In this document: piece after piece, positions 1-7,447 of the stretch
Position numbering within the stretch: the first letter of the stretch is position 1
Layout: every line of letters begins with the position of its first letter
Source: Lunatibacter sp038209145
GTDB taxonomy: Bacteria > Bacteroidota > Bacteroidia > Cytophagales > Cyclobacteriaceae
Direction of reading: 5' to 3'
Length of the DNA stretch: 12,100 nucleotides
Assembly: GCA_038209145.1 (NCBI GenBank)
Contig: JBBQXZ010000139.1
Location: forward strand, 1-12,100
Made by a program: the position numbers and the translations under genes
The notes under the pieces: generated by a model
Told to the model about the DNA's origin: nothing
The model's database searches: none
What the model saw: only the letters and a program-made list of their open reading frames with translations

Positions 1-163
1 AACTTACCGAAAAACTGAATTTCTGGCAAGGAATTATTATGCGGTAGCTGGGATGTATGGTCGGTTGGGCAATAAAAAACTGACGTTACTATATTTGATG
101 AAAAGTATTCGCACCTCCCCGATAACTGTTATCCAAATCAGAAGGAATCGACATGTAGTATAA
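1..163 (+). CDS. C-terminal fragment of a plus-strand protein, probably a glycosyltransferase (partial)
   Basis: The frame beginning at base 2 is open from the window edge to a TAA at 161-163, so 53 C-terminal codons are visible and the start lies outside. The peptide contains FLARNYYAVAGMYGRLGN, followed by a basic tail rich in Arg, Lys and Ile. This aromatic, basic ending resembles the C-termini of many GT2 glycosyltransferases of Bacteroidota surface-polysaccharide loci, and the neighbouring genes fit that reading. No catalytic motif is visible, so the family assignment is an inference. The gene runs towards the minus-strand operon and stops 71 bases short of its last gene. The other two plus-strand frames do not stay open here. 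Confidence 0.55.
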   Translation, partial: TYRKTEFLARNYYAVAGMYGRLGNKKLTLLYLMKSIRTSPITVIQIRRNRHVV

Positions 164-194
164 TAAGTGAGTTGATGTACTTCCAACAAATCAC

Positions 195-214
195 CCTTTT
201 CAAAACTGAAAAGG
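195..214. terminator. Hairpin between convergent genes, possible bidirectional terminator
   Basis: CCTTTTCA (195-202) pairs perfectly with TGAAAAGG (207-214) around an AAAC loop, giving an 8-bp stem. It sits between the stop of the left-edge plus-strand gene and the stop of the last minus-strand gene, where a shared terminator is expected. Neither side has a clear run of T after the stem and the stem is only partly GC, so termination strength is uncertain. Confidence 0.4.
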
Positions 215-234
215 AAAACAAGAACGACTGAAAA

Positions 235-1635
235 TCAACTCCTGTATCCCAAAGGTTGCAAAGACTTGCTGCTTTTTTTGTCAGCAATGAAAGATCTTCT
301 TTGGAACTTGGCCTCGCTGGCCTTCTCTCTCAGAATAAATAATGCGGCAACAAAAAATGGTACTGCGGGAATTTTATAACGCGACAAAGCACCAAAATTA
401 TACGAACTAAAACCAACTGCAAAGCCAAAAAAGACAGCAAACACAACGCACATCAACAGAAATGAATCGTTCGAAATATATCGATAAACTTTCAGAGGTC
501 CCACTTTGAATAAAATCAAGATAGTCGCTAGAAGAAAAATCAGGCTTTCGATAGCCTGAGCCAGCATACCTGTATTACTAACTTCCCATATATATGGTCG
601 GAAAAAAGTGACATTAACTGCTGCAGGAAAAACTTTAAGCAATCCCTGCCATGATGTTTGATCATATTCACCCAGGGTATAGCTTGACCCGCGACCATGT
701 GAATCCGCAGAATTTGCACCCTCAACGTAGTGCCAACCTTGCATACTCTGGGCCGTATCAACAAAACTATCCATCGAATACCTCGCATTATACATAGCCA
801 TAAAGTTCAATGCATATACCATAGCAAATATTGAAGCGGCTCCAACAAAAGGTAAAACAGCACTGCGGATATAAATATTTTTAATCCGATCGCGTAGATA
901 CAATGTCCTCCAGAGAATAACAGCCGGGGCAAGTGAAATGATAACATAAGGTTTGACAATAAACATATAATAAGAAACCGCAGCGATAATTAAGATGGAA
1001 CCCACCTGCCAGAATTTTCCGGAAGCAACTTTATTTACATGATATAAAAATAACCCTACACAACAAAATATTAGTGAATCCTTGCTAATACCCGATCCCC
1101 AAAAAAATACTGAGGGTACAAAAAGGGCTGCAATGGCCATTTGCTTTTCCATTCGCGGATATTTCTCCACCAAAAGCAGGAAAAAATGCCAAACACCCCA
1201 ATAGCTAAACAACGCTACAAGTAAAGTGATTGAAAAATAACTTCCAAAACCCAGTAGATTAAAGAGTACAATAATATTTACTACGTAATACTCCTGGGCC
1301 GCCCGAAAGTACATACGTCTTTCAATATCATAAGCCTGAGAAGATACATTTTCCCTGTTGTGTGAAACTACATCATAAAACAATGGTACACCTTCACTGA
1401 GCGTTTGAACGACCGTATTTGAATCTTTCCAATAAGCGCGCGTATCCCCGCCATAATCGAAGTAAAATGTATACACCAATGCAAAAGCCAATCCACCCCA
1501 AAGCTTAACAGAAAGACCCTTAAGAAACCATTTTTTGTACAAGGGATTTCTTCTGTTTTTATTCTGGATCATTTTACCGATGCCATAACAGAGAACCATG
1601 TATACAATGATTAAAAAAACATCAATAATATCCAT
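235..1635 (-). CDS. Polytopic membrane protein, Wzy/EpsG-like glycan polymerase candidate
   Basis: The 466-residue protein has roughly ten or more hydrophobic segments spread over residues 5-435 and a short basic cytoplasmic tail. Conserved-looking polar motifs lie between the helices: GGDTRAY at 62-68, FFWGSGISKDS at 177-187, FRPYIWEV at 345-352 and GALSRYKIP at 415-423. A loop at about 285-335 is the longest soluble stretch. An early Asp motif, a GxxKDS helix and a late Arg-containing motif are reminiscent of EpsG/Wzy-type proteins, which polymerise lipid-linked repeat units in the inner membrane. This is a resemblance, not a firm match, and a GT-C-type glycosyltransferase is the main alternative. 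The ATG at 1633-1635 lies 22 bases after the preceding gene, and this is the last gene of the minus-strand run. Confidence 0.5.
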   Translation of the reverse strand: MDIIDVFLIIVYMVLCYGIGKMIQNKNRRNPLYKKWFLKGLSVKLWGGLAFALVYTFYFDYGGDTRAYWKDSNTVVQTLSEGVPLFYDVVSHNRENVSSQAYDIERRMYFRAAQEYYVVNIIVLFNLLGFGSYFSITLLVALFSYWGVWHFFLLLVEKYPRMEKQMAIAALFVPSVFFWGSGISKDSLIFCCVGLFLYHVNKVASGKFWQVGSILIIAAVSYYMFIVKPYVIISLAPAVILWRTLYLRDRIKNIYIRSAVLPFVGAASIFAMVYALNFMAMYNARYSMDSFVDTAQSMQGWHYVEGANSADSHGRGSSYTLGEYDQTSWQGLLKVFPAAVNVTFFRPYIWEVSNTGMLAQAIESLIFLLATILILFKVGPLKVYRYISNDSFLLMCVVFAVFFGFAVGFSSYNFGALSRYKIPAVPFFVAALFILREKASEAKFQRRSFIADKKSSKSLQPLGYRS

Positions 1636-1657
1636 CTCTCAAATTTAAGGATAAGTA

Positions 1658-3142
1658 TCACTCTATGGTTGAAGTTTCTTCACCAGGCTTTTTGGAATAG
1701 AAGTCCAGACAGGGAATACATTCTTCAGTAATGAACGTTTTGTAATGATCATTTTTTGAAATGTAATAAAATGTCAAATACTCATATGTCCAATGCAGTT
1801 CTGAGATTGTGGTCTTTGCATCGCTCTGGTGATAATATTGAGCAATGACAGTTGGCATTTCCGGTCGATCATAGAACTGATCATAATTATTCCAGGATTG
1901 GGTAAAAGAAAACCTGCTTTCAAAAGAAGCCAAATAAGTTGCCTGAAACAGGAATGAAGAGATGACCAAACCGTGTAGGATCAAGCGGTACTTAAGTTTA
2001 TCTTTTGAAATCCATGAATAGATGAGCAACAATTGCAGAAATAGAAAACCGGGTGCAAAATACCGCGATATCAACGACCACGTATAAAGATAATCAGGAT
2101 TTTTTGAAGGATAAAATATGCTGATACCTGAGATAAAACCCAGATTGATAAGTATGGCTAACCAGGCGCCAGATTCGAACAGTTTCAGCTTGATGTTTTT
2201 AGAAATGAGTGATTGATTAAATCTGACATACGACTTAAAAAACAGAAAAAGCAAAATACAACCCGATACAAATAGAATAAGATACTTTAAATTCCAGTCC
2301 GTATCGACTCCCCACCTTTCCCGGTTCAATGCACCAAAAATAACGTGATCAGAAAAGAATGCATTAAAACCTATCGGTTCCATTTGTTTCAAATGCGAAA
2401 GGAAAAAGCGACCATCGCCATGTTTGGCTTCCAAATGATCAAAACCAGCAAAATACCATTGGTCGAAACCCTTCATAAGAAGGATACATAAGACCAGAAC
2501 AGCCAACGGGAGATAGGTTCTGATTTGATTTCGGGAACTTCGTCCGAACATCAAAAGAACCGGAATAAAAGCCAAAGGGTAATAGGCATAGCGCATAAAC
2601 ACCGTACTAAACGACAACATGCCGATGGCGACTATATCAAATCGGGTCAAGACACTTTTGGTAATAACAAGTCTCATCGCAACAAGAAAGAGCATAAGGG
2701 ACCAGATATCGGAGAAACCGCTTGCCCGCCAAGGATTGAGTTGAATCAGGGTAAAGACCAAAAAGGCATATCGCAATCCGTGCAAATATGTTTTGGTTTC
2801 TAACCAACCGCCGAATAAATACAACTGCCAAATCAAAATCAAAATCCCAATTATTTCAAATACCCTGTGCAAAAGCAATGTATCGTTGAAGACGTGGTAG
2901 AAAGGGGCCATCAACACATAATAGCCCATCGGAAAAGAATTGTCCAGAAACACGCTTTCTGTCTTGCCACCCACAAATTGATAGGTGACACCATGACCTT
3001 GCATGATATTCTCCAGAGCGACCATCTGACGCATTTGATCAAAACTGATCCGGGGGACCACCCACCTGTTGTGCACAACCAAAAACACCAAAATGATAAA
3101 AATAACTTTGAGTACGGGTCCTTTTAAAAACTGTTGAAACAT
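1658..3142 (-). CDS. GT-C-like membrane glycosyltransferase (GT39/ArnT-like organisation), tentative
   Basis: This 494-residue protein starts with a membrane helix (about 10-30). A first extracytoplasmic loop follows, containing SFDQMRQMVALENIMQGHG at 33-51. An acidic residue in this loop followed by an 'E.n.m.G.G' pattern is what GT-C enzymes of the GT39/DUF2029 type show. Those enzymes use polyprenyl-phosphate sugars as donors on the outer face of the inner membrane. About nine further hydrophobic segments follow, then a soluble C-terminal tail of about 75 residues with two Cys (ECIPC). The catalytic residue cannot be confirmed by eye. The ATG at 3140-3142 lies six bases after the stop of the UPF0104-like gene, consistent with one transcript. 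Alternatives are an uncharacterised polymerase or ligase. Confidence 0.55.
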   Translation of the reverse strand: MFQQFLKGPVLKVIFIILVFLVVHNRWVVPRISFDQMRQMVALENIMQGHGVTYQFVGGKTESVFLDNSFPMGYYVLMAPFYHVFNDTLLLHRVFEIIGILILIWQLYLFGGWLETKTYLHGLRYAFLVFTLIQLNPWRASGFSDIWSLMLFLVAMRLVITKSVLTRFDIVAIGMLSFSTVFMRYAYYPLAFIPVLLMFGRSSRNQIRTYLPLAVLVLCILLMKGFDQWYFAGFDHLEAKHGDGRFFLSHLKQMEPIGFNAFFSDHVIFGALNRERWGVDTDWNLKYLILFVSGCILLFLFFKSYVRFNQSLISKNIKLKLFESGAWLAILINLGFISGISIFYPSKNPDYLYTWSLISRYFAPGFLFLQLLLIYSWISKDKLKYRLILHGLVISSFLFQATYLASFESRFSFTQSWNNYDQFYDRPEMPTVIAQYYHQSDAKTTISELHWTYEYLTFYYISKNDHYKTFITEECIPCLDFYSKKPGEETSTIE

Positions 3143-3148
3143 AATTTT

Positions 3149-4072
3149 CTATTCTGAAAAGCGATGACACAAAGCTCCTAACAAAAACAAAAATCCTTCA
3201 CCCGCCAAAAACCACAACCGAGAGAATACAGCAATAGATGTAGCAGTTATCAAATCCACCCCGCTGGCATGGATCAACACCGTCAATATGCCCTCCCGGA
3301 TGCCAATACCTCCGGGTGCCAGGATAAAAACGATGCCCAATGTATTGGCGAGTGGAAATATAAATCCTGCCAACAACGATACTTCTACAGGAAGAAGTGA
3401 TACCATCAACAAGTAGAAGGCAAGACTCAATACAGACCAGTAAATCAAAAAGGAAGGAATGGCGCTTAGGGTCAGACCAACCCGCAAAAAAGGAATTTTG
3501 ATCTTTTTCAAACCCAACCGTCCCAAAATTGCTTCAAGAATCTGGTGAAAATACGGTGTAAACAAGACCAGACAAAGTCCAATGACGAAAAGGCCTACAT
3601 ATAATCCCCACTCACTTACTTTGTTTAACCAGATAAGACTAAGTGAACCAAACAACATCCCAGTCAGGATGGCCAGAAGTTGGGTGTCGAAAGACCTGCT
3701 GATCAAACCATCCGACGGATAACCATATTTTTTCCGGATATACCCTGCCCTCCCGATGATAACCATCAACTTCCCAGGAATGTATTTCGTAAAAACAGAC
3801 AGACCGGCAGAGGCAATGGCATCAGAAATCCGAATGGGGTATTCGAATTTCAAAACCTGATGCCAGTTAATGGCTTGAAATACAAAAGCGACGAACAACA
3901 GCCCAAAAGATAAACCAAGCATCCCTTTCGAATAAACCACCGGAATCTGGAAAAGGTCCTGCTGATAGAGATAAACCAGAACAAACAGAAAAGATAACCA
4001 GACCAGTATTTTAAAGAAACTGAACTTCATCTTGGCTTTGGAAAAATCTTTTATACCTCTATTTCTGAGCAT
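3149..4072 (-). CDS. UPF0104 / LPG_synthase_TM-family integral membrane protein
   Basis: The 307 residues carry about seven or eight membrane helices and the signatures of this family: TKYIPGK at 95-101, the RAGYIRKKYG stretch at 109-118, LAPGGIGIREG at 251-261 and RLWFLAGE at 285-292. Members resemble the flippase half of MprF (lysyl-phosphatidylglycerol synthase) and the YbhN/AglD group. In glycan clusters they are thought to move or handle lipid-linked intermediates, but the substrate here is unknown. No aminoacyl-transferase domain is present. The ATG at 4070-4072 overlaps the end of the sulfotransferase gene by 14 bases, which suggests translational coupling. An in-frame ATG at 4028-4030 (Met15) begins just before the first helix and is an equally plausible start. 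Confidence 0.85.
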   Translation of the reverse strand: MLRNRGIKDFSKAKMKFSFFKILVWLSFLFVLVYLYQQDLFQIPVVYSKGMLGLSFGLLFVAFVFQAINWHQVLKFEYPIRISDAIASAGLSVFTKYIPGKLMVIIGRAGYIRKKYGYPSDGLISRSFDTQLLAILTGMLFGSLSLIWLNKVSEWGLYVGLFVIGLCLVLFTPYFHQILEAILGRLGLKKIKIPFLRVGLTLSAIPSFLIYWSVLSLAFYLLMVSLLPVEVSLLAGFIFPLANTLGIVFILAPGGIGIREGILTVLIHASGVDLITATSIAVFSRLWFLAGEGFLFLLGALCHRFSE

Positions 4073-4889
4073 TCACTGGAGATTCGATAAGTTCTACCCA
4101 CGCCGGTTCAAATCCATAACCATATCGCTTCATTAAAGGAGCGCAAATTTGATAAACCTTTTTCGCTTGATTTTTATTCCATTTCTGCCATTTTGGAAGA
4201 AGTTCACCCCGGCTTTCATTTACTTTCTTATCGAAGAAAACCGCATAATCCTTTTGAAAAGGCAACCCGACGAAATCGTGAAGTGCAGCGAGCTGACCCA
4301 CTCTTAATGATCCATTTTCAATGTCTTCAAGTCGTAAGCGCAAATAATTTTCCTTTTGGTTACCATAATTCGATTCAATAAAATCATTCTTATAGCACCA
4401 GTACCATACATATTTTTCGATACGATTGAATGATTTCCATGTTTGATTGGAAAATGAGCCCTGCCTGTAACCGGAGAGATGCCAATATGGAATCATTCGA
4501 TTGGCAAGTTTGCTCTGCCATCTTCCATCTATAAAATTAATGTACGAAATGACGAAAGTTCGCGGATCTCTGATGGCATGAACCACTTTGACATCGTTGT
4601 AAATTTCCAGAATGTATTTTACCGCCAAAAAATTAAATCCGTTGGAAACAAGATAGATTGGCTTATCAGAATGCGCCTCAATATGTTTTACAAGCGTTTT
4701 TTTCAATACCCACTTGTACGTAGCTTCTGTTATGAGCTTTGAAAGGAACAAATTTGAAAACACATTCACCAGACGCAGCGAACCATACTGATGAAAGCTG
4801 TGAACCTCCCTATCAAAGTATTTCTGGAAATAATGGGCATACGATTTTGTACCAGTTCTGTGAGGACCAAGAATGAAGATCAGCTTCAT
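4059..4889 (-). CDS. Sulfotransferase-family protein (PAPS-dependent type)
   Basis: The 276-residue protein opens with MKLIFILGPHRTGTKS. The P-loop-like 5'-phosphosulfate-binding motif GPHRTGTKS is at 8-16, directly after the first beta strand, as in sulfotransferases. The 3'-phosphate-binding motif is visible as HAIRDPRTFVIS at 104-115, with Arg107 and Ser115 in the expected places. The family moves a sulfuryl group from PAPS to hydroxyls or amines of glycans or lipids. Here the likely acceptor is the sugar or lipid product of the surrounding cluster, but that is inference. There is no signal peptide, so it should act in the cytosol. Its ATG overlaps the TGA of the methyltransferase gene (ATGA, 4886-4889). 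By eye its base composition is more AT-rich than that of the GT2 gene. Confidence 0.85.
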   Translation of the reverse strand: MKLIFILGPHRTGTKSYAHYFQKYFDREVHSFHQYGSLRLVNVFSNLFLSKLITEATYKWVLKKTLVKHIEAHSDKPIYLVSNGFNFLAVKYILEIYNDVKVVHAIRDPRTFVISYINFIDGRWQSKLANRMIPYWHLSGYRQGSFSNQTWKSFNRIEKYVWYWCYKNDFIESNYGNQKENYLRLRLEDIENGSLRVGQLAALHDFVGLPFQKDYAVFFDKKVNESRGELLPKWQKWNKNQAKKVYQICAPLMKRYGYGFEPAWVELIESPVNAQK

Positions 4890-5398
4890 ACGTCCTTCTT
4901 TAAGATGAGAACATAACTCACGAACAAATTAAACGATGCTCTTTGCACTACATTAAAACGGCTCTTTTTGAGCATGGACATTAAAAAAGACTCTGAATAA
5001 CCCGCTTTATATGCCCAAGATTCCCGAAAAAGGTGCCAAAATTTCATGACATGCACATTGGAATTGGTGACAATCAATTGCCCATCAGGCTTTAGAAGAC
5101 GATACACTTCATCCAATACCTTTTCCGGTTCTTCAAAATAATTAATTGAAGCAATTATTGTTATCGTGTCGAAGGTTCCAGACTCGAATGGTAGGTTGTG
5201 ATAATTTTCAACCACCTGATCAGCACCAAAATCTTTGACGTCTATCCCCAATCCATTTCCTGAATAGGATTTTACAACATCATTTTCCCCGCAAGCAATA
5301 TCCAGTAACCTACCCGAAATTTTATCATTGACACGTTTCATTCTTTGAGCCTTGAGATAAGTCCCAATCCAATCTCCCGGTTTATAATAGGTCTTCAT
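4886..5398 (-). CDS. Small class I SAM-dependent methyltransferase
   Basis: The 170 residues form a compact Rossmann methyltransferase of the Methyltransf_11 type. Motif I is DIACGEN at 33-39. The acidic end of strand 2 is GIDV at 51-54. NLPFESGTFDTI at 68-79 is the usual 'lPF.d.sFD' motif, and LKPDGQLIVTN at 102-112 is the post-motif strand. The protein is short for the family: it has a minimal N-terminus and little cap domain after residue 115, so its acceptor may be small or lipid-bound. The UbiE/BioC-like core says nothing specific about substrate; sugar O-methylation within the glycan pathway is a guess from context. The ATG is at 5396-5398, 33 bases after the deacetylase gene, and its stop overlaps the sulfotransferase start. 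Confidence 0.85.
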   Translation of the reverse strand: MKTYYKPGDWIGTYLKAQRMKRVNDKISGRLLDIACGENDVVKSYSGNGLGIDVKDFGADQVVENYHNLPFESGTFDTITIIASINYFEEPEKVLDEVYRLLKPDGQLIVTNSNVHVMKFWHLFRESWAYKAGYSESFLMSMLKKSRFNVVQRASFNLFVSYVLILKKDV

Positions 5399-5431
5399 GA
5401 TTTACTTTGTCAGCTAAAGTATTAAGAATAA

Positions 5432-6202
5432 TCAGGAAGGTGCACCACTCCCTCGAAACCTTTTCAGGATCATTTTAACCACGTTCACTGTAGTGTCAAA
5501 ACCAGCGTACATAATCCATTTTGCCAGATTATCATTCCATCTTTCAGGATGGACGACGAGAGCAATACGCCTGTTTGGGGCTAACTGAATAAAATTGATC
5601 AAATCCGCACTGCTATTAACATCAGGATTACTTCCACCCTGAACCCGGTCCCGCAAATTTACAGCATGATCCGACCAGCTTCTTCCCGTATCCGTAAAAT
5701 AAAACATATCGCTGTAATCCACACTGAGAAAGGCTTCGCCCAGTATTTCAAATTGCTTAAAGTCATGCGATTTCCATATATCCCGGTTATCGAAACCGGA
5801 TAGCGGACGACCATGCATGGCAATGGTTTTTATTTCTGCCACAGCGCGAAGGGCTTTCAGGTGTTTTTCGAATAGCACTATCGCTTTATCCATATTTCCC
5901 CCCGACAGAGACAAATCCTCATAATGGTAGCCGATTTCATGACCCATAGACGCGATAGCCTGAATGATGGCTGGCTTGAAAGTATGTGCCCCAATCCGGA
6001 AATAATACGTGCTTTTGATTTTGAACTTCGATTCCAGCGTTGCCATGCGGAGTGCATTTCCCGGCAGGCGGTCTACATCATGGCGCAACAGGATACCCTT
6101 TTCAGGGTTTTGTTGAATCCAGTCGATTACCGGATAACAGGATATACCGAGGTTGTTAATGGTGTGGAGGATTTCGCCGTATTGCTTCAGGGTAAAATCC
6201 AT
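5432..6202 (-). CDS. Polysaccharide deacetylase-like (NodB-fold/CE4-related) protein
   Basis: The 256 residues show the ordered motifs of a NodB-like metal-dependent hydrolase: HDVD at 41-44 (catalytic and metal-binding Asp), GHEIGYHYED at 87-96 (the His-rich metal motif), MHGRPLS at 129-135 and VVHPERW at 216-222 (the C-terminal His). Enzymes of this fold remove N- or O-acetyl groups from sugars. No signal peptide is visible, so this is a cytosolic member, probably acting on a nucleotide- or lipid-linked sugar intermediate rather than on finished polymer. That last point is inference. The ATG at 6200-6202 lies five bases after the GT2 stop, so the two are very likely co-transcribed. The core domain appears complete. 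Confidence 0.85.
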   Translation of the reverse strand: MDFTLKQYGEILHTINNLGISCYPVIDWIQQNPEKGILLRHDVDRLPGNALRMATLESKFKIKSTYYFRIGAHTFKPAIIQAIASMGHEIGYHYEDLSLSGGNMDKAIVLFEKHLKALRAVAEIKTIAMHGRPLSGFDNRDIWKSHDFKQFEILGEAFLSVDYSDMFYFTDTGRSWSDHAVNLRDRVQGGSNPDVNSSADLINFIQLAPNRRIALVVHPERWNDNLAKWIMYAGFDTTVNVVKMILKRFRGSGAPS

Positions 6203-6207
6203 GTATT

Positions 6208-7377
6208 TCAGGAATACAACTTTTCATTGTCCTGAATATCCATCCACATCGCAAAAAGCAGCGATTGGAATCCAAAGAGAAAAGTAAACAGAAAAGCCAG
6301 GATGGTCAGCTCATTGATTTCCCGGAGGTGGGTAATCCAGAGGTAGGTGATTTTTGTTAGATAGGCGATGGCGACAACCAAACTCGCGCAGCCGGTGATG
6401 TAGAGCAAAAAGAGGGGATGAAATTCTCTGATCAGGTACTTGTACACGATCCGGTGCCAGAATCCGCGCAACAGCAGGAAACTGATTTTGGGAATCACCT
6501 TGTGCACTTTCATTTTGGATTGTTCACCAATACCGTACACCGGTTTAATAACCACTTCTTTCAACGTGCAATTTTGCACATTGAGTTTTACCAGCATATC
6601 ATTCGGCATCCCATACCGGGGATAAATATCATTTAACTGGATGGATTTAAGTGCTGCCAGTCCGATGGCCGTGTATCCCGTTTGCGTATCAGACACCTTC
6701 CAGTATCCCGATGCAATTTTTGTGAGAATCGACAAGACAGAGTTCCCAAACATCCGGGTTTTCGGCACTACCTGCAAAGCTGCGGGATGACGAAGTCTGT
6801 TTCCCTTCACGTAATCAATACCATTGTTTACGACAGGTTCACAAATTCTGATCAGTTCAGCCGGATCCATTTGACCGTCGCCCGCCATCACAGCCGTGCA
6901 ATCCAGATGGTGCTCCCGCGCCCAGAGATATCCGGAAGCGATGGCCGCACCCACTCCACCATTTTGGAGATGGTTGATCACCACAAGCCGTTGATTGGGT
7001 TGCCCCATGACCTCGCGTTTGATGTGGTCATCACTCTGTTTTTGGAGAATCAGATCAAGCAGTCGATCGGCACGGTTGTAATCCAGTCCACCCTGCATCA
7101 CTTCGGGAATTGCAGGATGTACGAGAGATGGCACGGGTTCCATGGCAGCCTGTCGTGATAGCAGAATTTCCAGCGTCCGGTCCTTCGATAGGTCGTTTAC
7201 CACCACAATCCGGTCAACAAATGCCGGCATCGTGTCCACCACCTTCAATATTTGCTCCTCCTCGTTGTAGGCAGGCACTACCACACAAATTGTTTTGCCG
7301 TTGATCATTGAGCTCTTTTGGAATGCGTGCAATAATACGGGAAAAGATTGAGAGGACGCATTCGGCTGAGTAAGCAT
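6208..7377 (-). CDS. GT2 glycosyltransferase, DPM1/polyprenyl-phosphate-sugar synthase-like, with two C-terminal membrane helices
   Basis: The GT-A fold is clear: VVVPAYNEEEQ at 32-42, VVNDLSKDRT at 59-68, GGVGAAIASGY at 140-150, AGDGQMDP at 165-172 (metal-binding DxxxD-like motif) and SDTQTGY at 229-235. Two hydrophobic segments at about 320-342 and 356-378 anchor the C-terminus. This layout fits enzymes that load a sugar from a nucleotide donor onto polyprenyl phosphate at the inner membrane, which would supply the GT-C-like proteins nearby. About 45 residues more than usual separate the DRT and GGVG motifs (insert around 72-127). The open frame starts at 7377, but Met24 at 7306-7308 lies four codons before the first strand, with a weak AGAG upstream, and may be the real start. 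By eye this is one of the most GC-rich genes here. Confidence 0.9.
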   Translation of the reverse strand: MLTQPNASSQSFPVLLHAFQKSSMINGKTICVVVPAYNEEEQILKVVDTMPAFVDRIVVVNDLSKDRTLEILLSRQAAMEPVPSLVHPAIPEVMQGGLDYNRADRLLDLILQKQSDDHIKREVMGQPNQRLVVINHLQNGGVGAAIASGYLWAREHHLDCTAVMAGDGQMDPAELIRICEPVVNNGIDYVKGNRLRHPAALQVVPKTRMFGNSVLSILTKIASGYWKVSDTQTGYTAIGLAALKSIQLNDIYPRYGMPNDMLVKLNVQNCTLKEVVIKPVYGIGEQSKMKVHKVIPKISFLLLRGFWHRIVYKYLIREFHPLFLLYITGCASLVVAIAYLTKITYLWITHLREINELTILAFLFTFLFGFQSLLFAMWMDIQDNEKLYS

Positions 7378-7447
7378 GATTCTATTTTCAGACTTTGAGT
7401 AACAGATCCAGATGTTCCCTTAGAAATCGCTCTTACACGCATCCATG

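Noticed and set aside
2525..3127. Plus-strand frames opposite the membrane glycosyltransferase gene
   Set aside because: They are mirrors of a well-supported minus-strand gene, with no leader or motif of their own. Similar mirrors occur opposite the other operon genes.
7378..7447. Possible relic of a gene end in the 70-base gap (14 codons between stops reading ERFLREHLDLLLKV)
   Set aside because: The peptide looks protein-like but is too short to separate from chance, and no matching upstream part exists.
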